From the NCBI GenBank assembly GCA_036501185.1, contig DASYAU010000058.1, positions 33,664 to 97,663 of the forward strand: a stretch of DNA of 64,000 bases. Direction: 5' to 3'. Both the position numbers and the translations under genes were made by a program. The notes below the pieces were generated by a model that was not told the DNA's origin, did not search any database, and worked only from the letters and a program-made list of their open reading frames with translations. The number at the start of each line of letters is the position of its first letter. Position 1 is the stretch's first letter. Below, piece after piece: positions 36,808 through 43,576 of the stretch. This DNA comes from Korobacter sp036501185. GTDB taxonomy: Bacteria > Acidobacteriota > Terriglobia > Terriglobales > Acidobacteriaceae.

Positions 36808-36927
36808 TCAGCTTTTCGAGCGGGCCGTTTGGCCCTTCTGAATCAATTCCTTCACTCGTTTGCGTTGTGCTGCCTGCTTCTTGCGTATGCGGTGAGCACG
36901 CGATTTGTCGCCGTTGACTTTGGACAC
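36808..36927 (-). CDS. 39-residue strongly basic protein
   Basis: GTG start with TCGGAGA six bases upstream. The 39-residue product (MSKVNGDKSRAHRIRKKQAA, then QRKRVKELIQKGQTARSKS) is about one-third Lys/Arg and likely one long helix. It resembles short basic proteins I associate with acidobacterial genomes, with an NGDKxR start, which could bind nucleic acid or the ribosome. Convergent with the CxxC gene; only 13 bases separate their stops. Confidence 0.6.
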   Translation of the reverse strand: MSKVNGDKSRAHRIRKKQAAQRKRVKELIQKGQTARSKS

Positions 36928-37138
36928 GCTGGTCTCCGATCCCGAACCGATTTGATGAGCATGGCGATCATACGCTGGTTGGACTGCGTTCCCGCATGTT
37001 GAAAAGCGAGATTGCCCGCGCTTTTCCCTCGACGTGGGAGAGAAGGCTGGCTAGCATGTAGGCGCTATCCGACGCTCCACCGAAGTGCCGCCGATCCGGA
37101 GCACAGAGCGGAGTGCAAATCCAGAGGGAGACGGCACA

Positions 37139-37507
37139 ATGCGAACCGGAATGTGGGCGGTGATTGCAGTGGTGGGGCTGATGAGTACGACGTCGTCGGC
37201 GCAGTCGGGCGGACACATTGGTCCGAGTACCGGGGCGATCGTCGGCGGGATCGTGGGTGGCGCGGCCGCAGTGGTAGTGGTGGTTTACCTGGTGATACCG
37301 AAACAGAAGAGCGTGGAAGGATGCGTGGTGGCGCACGACCAGGGACTGCAGCTGACCAACGAGAGCGATCACAAGGTCTACACGCTGACGAGCGCCGGCG
37401 TGCAACTGCAGACTGGAACGCGGGTGAAGCTGAAGGGCAAATCGCACAAACGCGAGTTCGAAGTGAGGAAAGTTGTGCGCCAGGAAGGCGCTTGTAGCGC
37501 GCCCTAG
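37139..37507 (+). CDS. Exported or membrane-anchored hypothetical protein
   Basis: The ATG at 37139 follows GAGGGAGACGGCACA, a good ribosome site. An N-terminal signal-like helix (MWAVIAVVGLMSTTSSAQ) is followed by a Gly-rich second hydrophobic segment (TGAIVGGIVGGAAAVVVVVYLVIP), so it has one or two membrane passes. The 70-residue C-terminal domain (SVEGCVVAHDQGLQLTNESD to REFEVRKVVRQEGACSAP) looks like a small beta-barrel with two cysteines. I recognise the layout from other acidobacteria but not a function. Confidence 0.7.
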   Translation: MRTGMWAVIAVVGLMSTTSSAQSGGHIGPSTGAIVGGIVGGAAAVVVVVYLVIPKQKSVEGCVVAHDQGLQLTNESDHKVYTLTSAGVQLQTGTRVKLKGKSHKREFEVRKVVRQEGACSAP

Positions 37508-37609
37508 CAGCGCAGTGGACTTCGTCCCCGATGGCTTCCGCTGTGCGGGGAAAGCTGACATTATCGCTGCGCAACGGCTTTTACCCTGGGTCTTCCACGA
37601 GGTGGATCA

Positions 37610-38053
37610 GTGCGTTTTCTTATGCTGATGGCAACAGTATTCGTATGCGGCGTGGCGATGGCACAGACGGCTCCTCCTATCAAGATGGGGTTGTGGGAAA
37701 AGACGATAACTACGACCGGCATGGAGAGCATGCCTTCGACCATCACCGATAAGAGCTGTGTGACACCCGCGGGATACCAGAGGATGGTCGCCAACATCAC
37801 TCGGCAACGCCCGAACTGCACTACCCAGATTTCAAAGACGGCCAAGGGGTATAACGTCAGCGGCACATGCACGGTCAACGGGTCCGCGTTGACGGTCAGC
37901 GGTTCGACGACTTTCCCGGACTCCGAGCACATCTTGGTGGAGTCGCATACGACGGTTGTGAAAAACGGACAGAAAAGCCAGATCGAGATGCATTCCAACA
38001 GCCATTGGCTAGGCGCGAACTGTGGGAATGTTAAGCCGGACGAAGACCAGTAG
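37610..38053 (+). CDS. DUF3617 protein, paralogue 1
   Basis: A small exported protein of 147 residues: signal peptide (MRFLMLMATVFVCGVAMAQ), then the family opening PIKMGLWEKT and a C-terminal WLGANCGNVKP. A GTG start is preceded by GAGGTGG. Cysteines in CVTP, NCTT, GTCTVNG and ANCGNV probably form disulphides. DUF3617 proteins are abundant in acidobacteria and of unknown function. The next gene but one intergenic space is a second copy, and a third lies at 42303. Confidence 0.85.
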   Translation: MRFLMLMATVFVCGVAMAQTAPPIKMGLWEKTITTTGMESMPSTITDKSCVTPAGYQRMVANITRQRPNCTTQISKTAKGYNVSGTCTVNGSALTVSGSTTFPDSEHILVESHTTVVKNGQKSQIEMHSNSHWLGANCGNVKPDEDQ

Positions 38054-38177
38054 GCGATCACCTCGTGTGGATGTGTTCGTCGCCGAAAACGCCACAGGCG
38101 CTTGCGGAAGGAAGGCGAAACTGGGATGATCTGTGCGCGCGGGGCTTGGTTTTCTTCCAATTTAAGCGCGGTGCGTG

Positions 38178-38624
38178 ATGAAGATTTGGATGGTTATGGC
38201 AGTGGTGTGCATTTGCGGCGGCGCGGCGATGGCGCAGGCGGCTCCCATCAAGATGGGTCTTTGGGAAAAGACGATGAACATGACGAGCGGGGGGAGCCGT
38301 GCGACGACGATTAAGTCGCGGAGCTGCATAACGCCGGCGGAATGGCAGAGGATGTTGGGGCTGATGAACAAGCAAACGGCGGGCTGCTCCATCCAGACGA
38401 CCAAGACTGCGAAGGGCTACTCGTTTAACGGCAGCTGCGAGAACGGGCAGATGACGCTGAGCGGAACAGTGACTTATCCGGATGCGGAACATATCGTGGA
38501 GGAGTCGCATGGGTCGTCGGCGGGGAAAAACGGACAGAAGGTGCAAAGCGAAACGCGTTCCACAACCCGGTGGATTGGAGCGAACTGCGGGAACGTGAAG
38601 CCGGGAGAGCCGGAAGTTGAGTAA
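38178..38624 (+). CDS. DUF3617 protein, paralogue 2
   Basis: A 148-residue paralogue of the preceding gene with the same order: signal peptide (MKIWMVMAVVCICGGAAMAQ), PIKMGLWEKTM, CITPAEWQRM, then WIGANCGNVKPGEPE. It differs from copy 1 in the middle but keeps the cysteine pattern. The gap between the two has no gene. Tandem duplication is the simplest explanation. Confidence 0.85.
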   Translation: MKIWMVMAVVCICGGAAMAQAAPIKMGLWEKTMNMTSGGSRATTIKSRSCITPAEWQRMLGLMNKQTAGCSIQTTKTAKGYSFNGSCENGQMTLSGTVTYPDAEHIVEESHGSSAGKNGQKVQSETRSTTRWIGANCGNVKPGEPEVE

Positions 38625-38645
38625 CTGAGGTTGGGACACGCGCGG

Positions 38646-39173
38646 TCACAAGGTCTTGCGGTAGTGCACGCAGCGGTCCACGACCTCATACCCCAACGCT
38701 TCATGTACGCGCTGGGATAAATCGCTGTCGATCCATGTATCGGAAGCCATCTCGACGCAACCCTGGGTGCGCGCCCAGTCTTCTGCGGCCGCCAGGAGCT
38801 TTTTCCCGAGCCCACGGTTTCGATTGCTCTCGGCAACGTACCAGCCCTCGATAAACCCTACAGCGTGCGAAGTGTCGCATCCGTCGGCATGGGAACGCAG
38901 GTCGGCTTCGAGAAAGCCAACCAGCACTTGACCAGGGGCCTCGGCCACCAGGGTGACAGCCGGTGTCGGCAGGGAGCCCTTACCGGCGAGAACCGGAATG
39001 AGCTCTCGGGCATGTTCTTCGACTGTGGTATCGGGCCACAGTGCGTGCCGCATGCGCGCAAGCTGGTCGCAATCCGATGGCTGAGCCAGCCGGATGCGGA
39101 TGTCTCTACCTGTCAAGGTTCGTGCCTCCCTGAGATCATGCGGCGGCGGTTGTCGCTGGCGAATGGAGCCCAT
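38646..39173 (-). CDS. GNAT acetyltransferase resembling aminoglycoside 6'-N-acetyltransferases
   Basis: Acetyl-CoA-dependent N-acetyltransferase of 175 residues. IRIRLAQPSDCDQLARMRHALWPD opens the fold; VGFIEGWYVAESNRNRGLGKKLLAAAEDWAR holds the acetyl-CoA site (RNRGLGK); CVEMASDTWIDSDLSQRVHEALGYEVVDRCVHYRKTL is very like the C-terminus of AAC(6')-I enzymes. A chromosomal, soil-type enzyme; its natural substrate cannot be told. The first 20 or so residues are not typical, so the true start may be nearer residue 20. Confidence 0.8.
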   Translation of the reverse strand: MGSIRQRQPPPHDLREARTLTGRDIRIRLAQPSDCDQLARMRHALWPDTTVEEHARELIPVLAGKGSLPTPAVTLVAEAPGQVLVGFLEADLRSHADGCDTSHAVGFIEGWYVAESNRNRGLGKKLLAAAEDWARTQGCVEMASDTWIDSDLSQRVHEALGYEVVDRCVHYRKTL

Positions 39174-39330
39174 TTTATCGCTCTCTGCAATCCTGAGGGG
39201 CTGCGTGCGGAAAATTCAATACCTGAGTTGCTGCATCGTCCTGAGAAAAACATGGTGGGGAACGCCAGGAAAGATTTGAAAGCCAATAATTCCCGTTGTG
39301 CGCACTTCGTTATGCTACGATTTCCGCGCC

Positions 39331-39771
39331 ATGGCAATGTGTATCGGGATGACCATTTCCGGGGACCCATGTCCTAACGAAGCCACGATGGGAGACTACT
39401 GCATTCTTCACGCTCCAGGGTGGGAAGGCATCAAGGCAGACGCGTTCAGACTATGGTCGGTGTACGGATACGCTACGGCTGTGTACGGGGTTATCGACAT
39501 CGCGCTCAAGGTGTTCGGAGCCAGTGCAATGACGACGATCGTCATCAAGGGTGAGAGCCGAAAGATCAGCCTTTCCCAGATGAAGGACACGGTCGCAAGC
39601 AGCTTCGGCATGCTCAACCTCTTTGCCACCATGGAGGACCCGAAGGATGAAGTCGAACATGTCGCCTCCACGCTGCTCCAGGTCCACAAGAATGTTCAAC
39701 TGTTGACCGAACAACTCGCTCACTCGCCAAAGAGCCGATCTTTGGCAGAGCAACGGAACGTCGAATCCTAA
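39331..39771 (+). CDS. Hypothetical protein with N-terminal C-x-C-x-YCxxH zinc-knuckle motif
   Basis: From ATG 39331 the product is 146 residues. The N-terminus MCIGMTISGDPCPNEATMGD then YCILH gives Cys-x8-Cys-x8-Tyr-Cys-x2-His, a compact metal-site pattern. A hydrophobic stretch (LWSVYGYATAVYGVIDIALKVFG) and a long helical region follow. The same motif type heads the protein at 40412-40708. No function known. Single gene at the left edge of the repeat-rich accessory region. Confidence 0.65.
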   Translation: MAMCIGMTISGDPCPNEATMGDYCILHAPGWEGIKADAFRLWSVYGYATAVYGVIDIALKVFGASAMTTIVIKGESRKISLSQMKDTVASSFGMLNLFATMEDPKDEVEHVASTLLQVHKNVQLLTEQLAHSPKSRSLAEQRNVES

Positions 39772-39808
39772 GGACATTCAGATCGAACCAGGACACCCGG
39801 CGGAAGAG

Positions 39809-39834
39809 ATTGGGGAATGTTCCGTCTGTCCCCG
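39809..39834. repeat. CCGTCTGTCCCC repeat, copy 1 (form A)
   Basis: A 26-bp unit ATTGGGGAATGTTCC plus GTCTGTCCCCG, identical to 43459-43484. It contains the CCGTCTGTCCCC core found six times between 39.8 and 43.5 kb. Repeats with this core resemble the short palindromic repeats that some single-strand transposases of the IS200/RAYT type move, but no such gene is in the window. Confidence 0.8.
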
Positions 39835-39847
39835 TTGGTGATCGGTT

Positions 39848-40204
39848 TCACGGAGTCGGGATGGTGGCTGTTAACTCAGCGGAGTAGCCGCTCTCCGCGG
39901 TTCCCTTGACGGCCGTCACGGTGTAGTAATAGGTTTTCCCGGCCGCGACGTCGGTGTCCTCGTAGCTCTTGCTGGTGCTCAAGTTCGAGTTGATTTTCGT
40001 GTAGGGTCCGCCGCTCACGGTGCCGCGGTGAATGTTAAAGCCACTGACATCCGGGGTGGACTCCGACCATGAAAGCGTGACTGAGTGCGGGACAGCGCTC
40101 CCGGCCCCGCTTGCCGCTGGCGCCTGGTTCTGTCCTGAACCGCATCCGCTGACGACGGCGCCCGTGGCCAGCAGGAACTTTATGGCAATTCCCGGTCGTT
40201 TCAT
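39848..40204 (-). CDS. Fibronectin type III lipoprotein
   Basis: A 118-residue product from the ATG at 40204. Lipoprotein signal MKRPGIAIKFLLATGAVVSGC, with cysteine at about residue 21, then a short Gly/Ala linker and one FN3 domain: HSVTLSWSESTPDVSGFNIHRG, SGGPYTKINSNL, YEDTDVAAGKTYYYTVTAVKG, ESGYSAELTATIP. Surface-anchored single FN3 domains are common in acidobacteria; the ligand is unknown. Confidence 0.88.
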   Translation of the reverse strand: MKRPGIAIKFLLATGAVVSGCGSGQNQAPAASGAGSAVPHSVTLSWSESTPDVSGFNIHRGTVSGGPYTKINSNLSTSKSYEDTDVAAGKTYYYTVTAVKGTAESGYSAELTATIPTP

Positions 40205-40411
40205 GAGGGTCCCCACTTTCTGAAGGGGCACGCTCATCGACATGCAGAAATGTCGAAGGCGTTGAGTGACGCGGGCCGGTTGAACTGTGAGTTGAGGTAC
40301 AGCATCATCTTGGACCCGGAATCGCAGGCGCGTCAATCGCGCGAGGAAAGATTCTCTTGCGCCGTTTCCCAACTGTGATTCGCGAGAGCTGCAAGGTCAC
40401 CGTCTCGAACA

Positions 40412-40708
40412 TCACTGCGAGGTCTTCGCATCGTCGACAGCGGGGATCTGGAGCGCGAAGTGGACCAGGCGGGACATCTTCGGGCTGATGCCCTTGCGGG
40501 CGATGGCAAGCATGATGTCCTGCATGGGACCGAGGCCCTCGAACTCGGCGAGGGAGATGGCTTCGCAGAGGCGGGAATTGCGGAACCTGCGCGCGGCGCG
40601 CGCGTGAGCCTGGTGGTGGTAATAGCAGAAGCGCTCGCCTTTGAGCACGGGCGACTGGCAGAGTTTGCCGGTCGGCATGACGTGGCTGCAGGTCTGAAAT
40701 CCGGACAT
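40412..40708 (-). CDS. Hypothetical protein with Cys/His zinc-knuckle
   Basis: A 98-residue protein with an N-terminal CSHVMPTGKLCQSPVLKGER then FCYYHH, giving Cys-x9-Cys-x9-Cys-x2-His, the same pattern as in the gene at 39331. A basic linker (ARAARRFRNSRLCEAI) and a helical C-terminus follow. A perfect CCCCCCGGGGGG palindrome lies 25 bases upstream of the start. The shared motif in two otherwise different neighbours suggests a common metal-binding or DNA-binding module. Confidence 0.7.
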   Translation of the reverse strand: MSGFQTCSHVMPTGKLCQSPVLKGERFCYYHHQAHARAARRFRNSRLCEAISLAEFEGLGPMQDIMLAIARKGISPKMSRLVHFALQIPAVDDAKTSQ

Positions 40709-40732
40709 AACGTTTATCTCTTTGCTACCCCT

Positions 40733-40744
40733 CCCCCCGGGGGG
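40733..40744. promoter_or_regulatory. CCCCCCGGGGGG palindrome upstream of the zinc-knuckle gene
   Basis: A perfect 12-base self-complementary sequence, with partial symmetry extending to ACCCCT and TGGT on the flanks. It sits 25 bases before the minus-strand start at 40708. Could be an operator, a short repeat element or part of a hairpin. Confidence 0.4.
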
Positions 40745-41017
40745 TGGTCTTGTGGTTTGTGTGAGTTAACCCAAAAATCCCGGTAAAATTGAGAGGGAAT
40801 TGGGGTTGCGGGCAAAGTCCTGAAAAGATTGGGCTTTCCGGCCGTCCGCGCTCGGGTAGGGCAGGTGATGGGGCACGCCAAATGTGGGCGAGTTGGGGCG
40901 TGCTCCGCCGGCGACGATGGGTGAAGAGAACCATTTCTGTGTAGCCCACGTGGGAGAGCGTACCGGAAACGGGGCGTGCTGGGATGTGATGGCGATTACA
41001 TCGAAGGGTGAGGACAC
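40745..41017. other. Intergenic stretch without a supportable gene
   Basis: Contains CGGTAAAATT near 40780 and several G-rich runs. All six frames are short, interrupted or of atypical composition. No promoter, tRNA or terminator is convincing. Confidence 0.4.
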
Positions 41018-41091
41018 CCACCACTGAGACACGGAAACACGGAGGTAATCGAATAGGAATTCACCATGTCTCTGTGTCCCCGCGGTAGGTT
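41018..41091. repeat. Dispersed inverted repeat, copy 3 (CCACCACGGAGAC family)
   Basis: CCACCACTGAGACACGGAAA with a second CACGGAG unit, a short AT-rich centre, and a complementary arm TCTCTGTGTCCCCGCGGTAG. It is more diverged than the copies at 380 and 3901. It abuts the C-terminal end of a truncated reading frame. Confidence 0.75.
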
Positions 41092-41286
41092 TTCGGCGGT
41101 TTGGGGTGTGAGGCGCTGGCCGCTGAGGGTGGCGTGGATCGGGCCTTGGATGGCGTGGCCGGCGGGGTCGTAGAAGGTGGCGGTGGCGGTGCCGGTGAGC
41201 GATGGGCCGGAGACGCGGACGGTGAAGGTGATCTCGCCGCGGCTGAGGTAGCGAGGGGTGGTGCGGTCGGCGGTGAGCTCGACCAA
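41090..41286 (-). pseudogene. Truncated gene fragment ending in a repeat element
   Basis: The minus strand encodes a strand-rich fragment (VELTADRTTPRYLSRGEITF, then TVRVSGPSLTGTATATFYDPAGHAIQG), followed by LSGQRLTPQTAENLP, that looks like part of a larger exported repeat protein. The frame then runs into the repeat at 41018-41091. No start codon with a ribosome site is visible and the 5' side runs into the methyltransferase promoter. GC is higher than in its neighbours. Best read as a remnant; a very short real gene is the alternative. Confidence 0.4.
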
Positions 41287-41320
41287 TTTGCCGTAGAATT
41301 ACGCACGCTAAGGAGGAGGC

Positions 41321-41998
41321 TTGCCCGTACACGTTCTCACGATCGTGAAAATTGTGGCGATGGTGGGGTTGATCGCCTGGTTATCGCCGCAATTCCGGAA
41401 GCCGAGCGGGTGGCTGGGGCGCGGCATTGCGCGCTCGATGAATGCGAGCCACTCGGAGCTGACCGACTGGGGGCTGCAGCAGGTTACGGTCGCGGGCAAC
41501 GCCGCAATTCTCGACGTGGGGTGCGGCGGCGGGGAAACGGTAAGGAAACTGGCAGCGATGGCGCCGGAGGGAAGTGTGGCGGGAGTGGATTTGTCGGCGG
41601 CCAGTGTCGCGGTGGCGCGGAAAACGAACGCCGCTCAGATCGCAGCGGGACGCGTGCGGATCGAAGAGAGCTCGGTCGCGTCACTGCCGTTTGGAGACGC
41701 TACGTTCGACTTGGTGACGGCGGTGGAGACGCATTACTACTGGCCTGACTTGCCGGCGAATGTGCGCGAGATACGGAGAGTGCTGAAGCCGGGTGGGCGG
41801 TTTGCGCTGATCGCGGAGGCCTATCGTGGTGGACCGTTGGGGATGCTTTACAGCTTGGTGATGCCGCTGCTCGGGGGCAAGCTGCTTACGGATGAAGAGC
41901 ATCGCGATTTGCTGACGCAGGCCGGGTTTGTGGATGTGGCGACGCAGCACAAGAAGAGGACGAACTGGATTTGTGTGACGGGGAGAAGTGAGGGGTGA
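41321..41998 (+). CDS. Class I SAM-dependent methyltransferase with N-terminal hydrophobic segment
   Basis: A 225-residue enzyme of the Methyltransf_11/25 type: AILDVGCGGGETVRKLAAM (SAM-binding GxGxG), VAGVDLSAASVAVAR (ribose-binding acidic loop), FDLVTAVETHYYWPDL and REIRRVLKPGGRFALIAEAY. The N-terminal 25 residues (VLTIVKIVAMVGLIAWLSP) form a membrane-like helix, so it may be anchored. The TTG start is supported by AAGGAGGAGG placed just upstream. Substrate unknown. Confidence 0.88.
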   Translation: MPVHVLTIVKIVAMVGLIAWLSPQFRKPSGWLGRGIARSMNASHSELTDWGLQQVTVAGNAAILDVGCGGGETVRKLAAMAPEGSVAGVDLSAASVAVARKTNAAQIAAGRVRIEESSVASLPFGDATFDLVTAVETHYYWPDLPANVREIRRVLKPGGRFALIAEAYRGGPLGMLYSLVMPLLGGKLLTDEEHRDLLTQAGFVDVATQHKKRTNWICVTGRSEG

Positions 41999-42150
41999 TT
42001 CGGAGAAATGGGGATTCTTCCCAAGTTCGTGCCATGAAAGGGAGATTATTTCGTTTGTCCGCAATTTCCCCGAATCAGCGGTAAGGTGGGCCACCCGCCC
42101 AGCATCTACTCTGAATGGTGGAAATTGTGAGGTTGGGGAGAGTGTTAACT

Positions 42151-42189
42151 AGAAAATCAATGAAACGTCCCGTCTGTCCCCAGGTTTCC
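42151..42189. repeat. 39-bp direct repeat flanking DUF3617 copy 3, left
   Basis: Starts AGAAAATCAATGAAACGTCC, carries the CCGTCTGTCCCC core and ends AGGTTTCC. The identical 39 bases occur at 42862-42900, on either side of the third DUF3617 gene. The 300-base gap from 41999 to 42302 contains only this repeat and a second core copy, apart from the likely promoter of the DUF3617 gene. Confidence 0.9.
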
Positions 42190-42191
42190 GT

Positions 42192-42204
42192 CTCGTCTGT
42201 CCCC
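42192..42204. repeat. CGTCTGTCCCC core copy
   Basis: CTCGTCTGTCCCC follows the 39-bp repeat after two bases and shares only the core with the other copies. Confidence 0.7.
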
Positions 42205-42302
42205 AGATTTCGATGTGGGGCACCCGCTTGCACTCGGAGGCCGAATGCTGGCATCCTCTCTGGACTCCGGGTCCATCCCGAATTCCGTCACGAGGTTCCT
42301 CC

Positions 42303-42755
42303 ATGCGAGTTCTAATCGTTTTCACGTTCCTGGCAATTACCAGCGTCGCGGCATCAGCGCAGGCTGCTCCGGTCAAGATGGGCCTGTGGGAAAAGACAAT
42401 GACCACAAGCACCGGGTCGGGTGCGCCCACCACGAGCAAGTCGCGCAGTTGCGTTACGCCCGAGGAGTGGAAAGAAATGGATGCGAACGTAACCAGGAAG
42501 CGGCAAGGGTGCACTGCTGCGGCAGTGAGGAATGCGAAGGGCTACACCTTCAACAGCACCTGCACGATTGGCGCGACGACGATGGTAATTAACGGTTCGA
42601 CCACGATCCCAGATGCCGAGCACATCGTTACGGAATCGCACACAACGATGACGATAAACGGCGAGAAAAAACAGACGGACAGTCATTCGGTGAGCCGGTT
42701 CGTAAGCGCCGATTGCGGCAAGGTGCAACCGGGCGAGCCGGAAGAAGTGAACTAG
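42303..42755 (+). CDS. DUF3617 protein, paralogue 3
   Basis: A 150-residue paralogue of the genes at 37610 and 38178. Signal peptide MRVLIVFTFLAITSVAASA, then PVKMGLWEKTMTTSTG, CVTPEEWKEM, NGSTTIPDAEHIVTESHT and a C-terminal SADCGKVQPGEPEE. The start at 42303 is preferred over an in-frame upstream codon at 42213 because it opens directly with the signal peptide. It is bracketed by identical 39-bp direct repeats, so it may have arrived or been copied as a module. Confidence 0.85.
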   Translation: MRVLIVFTFLAITSVAASAQAAPVKMGLWEKTMTTSTGSGAPTTSKSRSCVTPEEWKEMDANVTRKRQGCTAAAVRNAKGYTFNSTCTIGATTMVINGSTTIPDAEHIVTESHTTMTINGEKKQTDSHSVSRFVSADCGKVQPGEPEEVN

Positions 42756-42840
42756 GCGAGCCGCAGCTTTTCGGGAGTTGGGAATTCGTTCGTCCGAGAG
42801 GAAGAAACTCTGCCCGTTGCTGAAATATTTCTGGGGATTA

Positions 42841-42853
42841 TTCCGTCTGTCCC
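42841..42853. repeat. CCGTCTGTCCC core copy
   Basis: TTCCGTCTGTCCC; it shares the TTCC plus core of the 26-bp form but has diverged outside it. Confidence 0.7.
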
Positions 42854-42861
42854 TGAATTTC

Positions 42862-42900
42862 AGAAAATCAATGAAACGTCCCGTCTGTCCCCAGGTTTCC
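42862..42900. repeat. 39-bp direct repeat flanking DUF3617 copy 3, right
   Basis: Identical to 42151-42189 in all 39 positions and in the same orientation. It ends six bases before the next gene start, so it may also supply part of that gene's ribosome-binding region. Confidence 0.9.
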
Positions 42901-42905
42901 CTCAT

Positions 42906-43415
42906 ATGACAAAAACTCGACTAGAAACGGAGGAACGTACCTCTGCGATTGCTTTGTTGGAGGTGCTGCTTTGCGAGCGTTTACGACGCCGGGAGGTGGG
43001 AGCATGGTCACACGCGATGGAGAGGCATACGAGACAGCTTTGCTCGGACTTGCTCTGGTTCTACTCCGAAGCAGCTGGGAAGTACGAGGGCTGTCGCTAC
43101 TGGTCTGAAGGGGCGCTCGCATCACGAGAGCGGCACGGTGCGATAGTGACGAGTCAAGCGGAGGTCGGAGATGAGGCGCTTGTGCACGAACATCTCTTCC
43201 CTCGCAAGGACATGATCAATATCCTGACCTCGATGGACGCCATTGAGAGCGAACAGCTTCGGAAACAGTTAGAGCGGTTCAATATCGGCGTTGTGATCAC
43301 GATTGGTGAGCACAAGCAACTGTCTCCCTCAGGGACTCACGATGATCCGTGGGAGCGCTATCGAGCGGTCGGAGTGGTCTGGAGCGATCTCTCAGAGTCC
43401 GGTACCCGTCCGTAG
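42906..43415 (+). CDS. Hypothetical protein in a repeat-delimited module
   Basis: A 169-residue soluble protein with no recognised family. The N-terminal half is helical and rich in Arg/Glu (LLEVLLCERLRRREVGAWSH); the middle has YWSEGALASRERHG then VHEHLFPRKDMINILTSMDA, a His-Glu-His stretch near residue 93; the C-terminal part is FNIGVVITIGEHKQLSPSG. It lies between a 39-bp repeat (42862) and a 26-bp repeat (43459), and is convergent with the GHKL-ATPase gene. A role connected with that ATPase is possible but only by position. Confidence 0.65.
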   Translation: MTKTRLETEERTSAIALLEVLLCERLRRREVGAWSHAMERHTRQLCSDLLWFYSEAAGKYEGCRYWSEGALASRERHGAIVTSQAEVGDEALVHEHLFPRKDMINILTSMDAIESEQLRKQLERFNIGVVITIGEHKQLSPSGTHDDPWERYRAVGVVWSDLSESGTRP

Positions 43416-43458
43416 CGCGCCATCTGCCGACATACCATTTGTAAAGCGCCTGGATGAA

Positions 43459-43484
43459 ATTGGGGAATGTTCCGTCTGTCCCCG
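43459..43484. repeat. CCGTCTGTCCCC repeat, copy 6 (form A)
   Basis: Identical over 26 bases to 39809-39834. It closes the module that holds the 169-residue hypothetical gene and lies just before the 3' end of the convergent GHKL gene. Confidence 0.8.
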
Positions 43485-43576
43485 AATTATTAACCTGACT
43501 GCCTCGCCAAATCCCAGATCGCCATCCTTGCGTCATCGCAGAATCCGATCTGTGCGCCGCGCGTTCGATCCGACTG

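Noticed and set aside
40766..41332. 188-codon minus-strand frame in the 40.8-41.3 kb gap
   Set aside because: His/Pro/Arg-rich, crosses a repeat element, and has no start signal; only the segment 41090-41286 looks like a gene remnant, in another frame.
41101..41748. Plus-strand frame overlapping the methyltransferase
   Set aside because: Gly/Arg/Glu-rich alternative frame of a certain gene.
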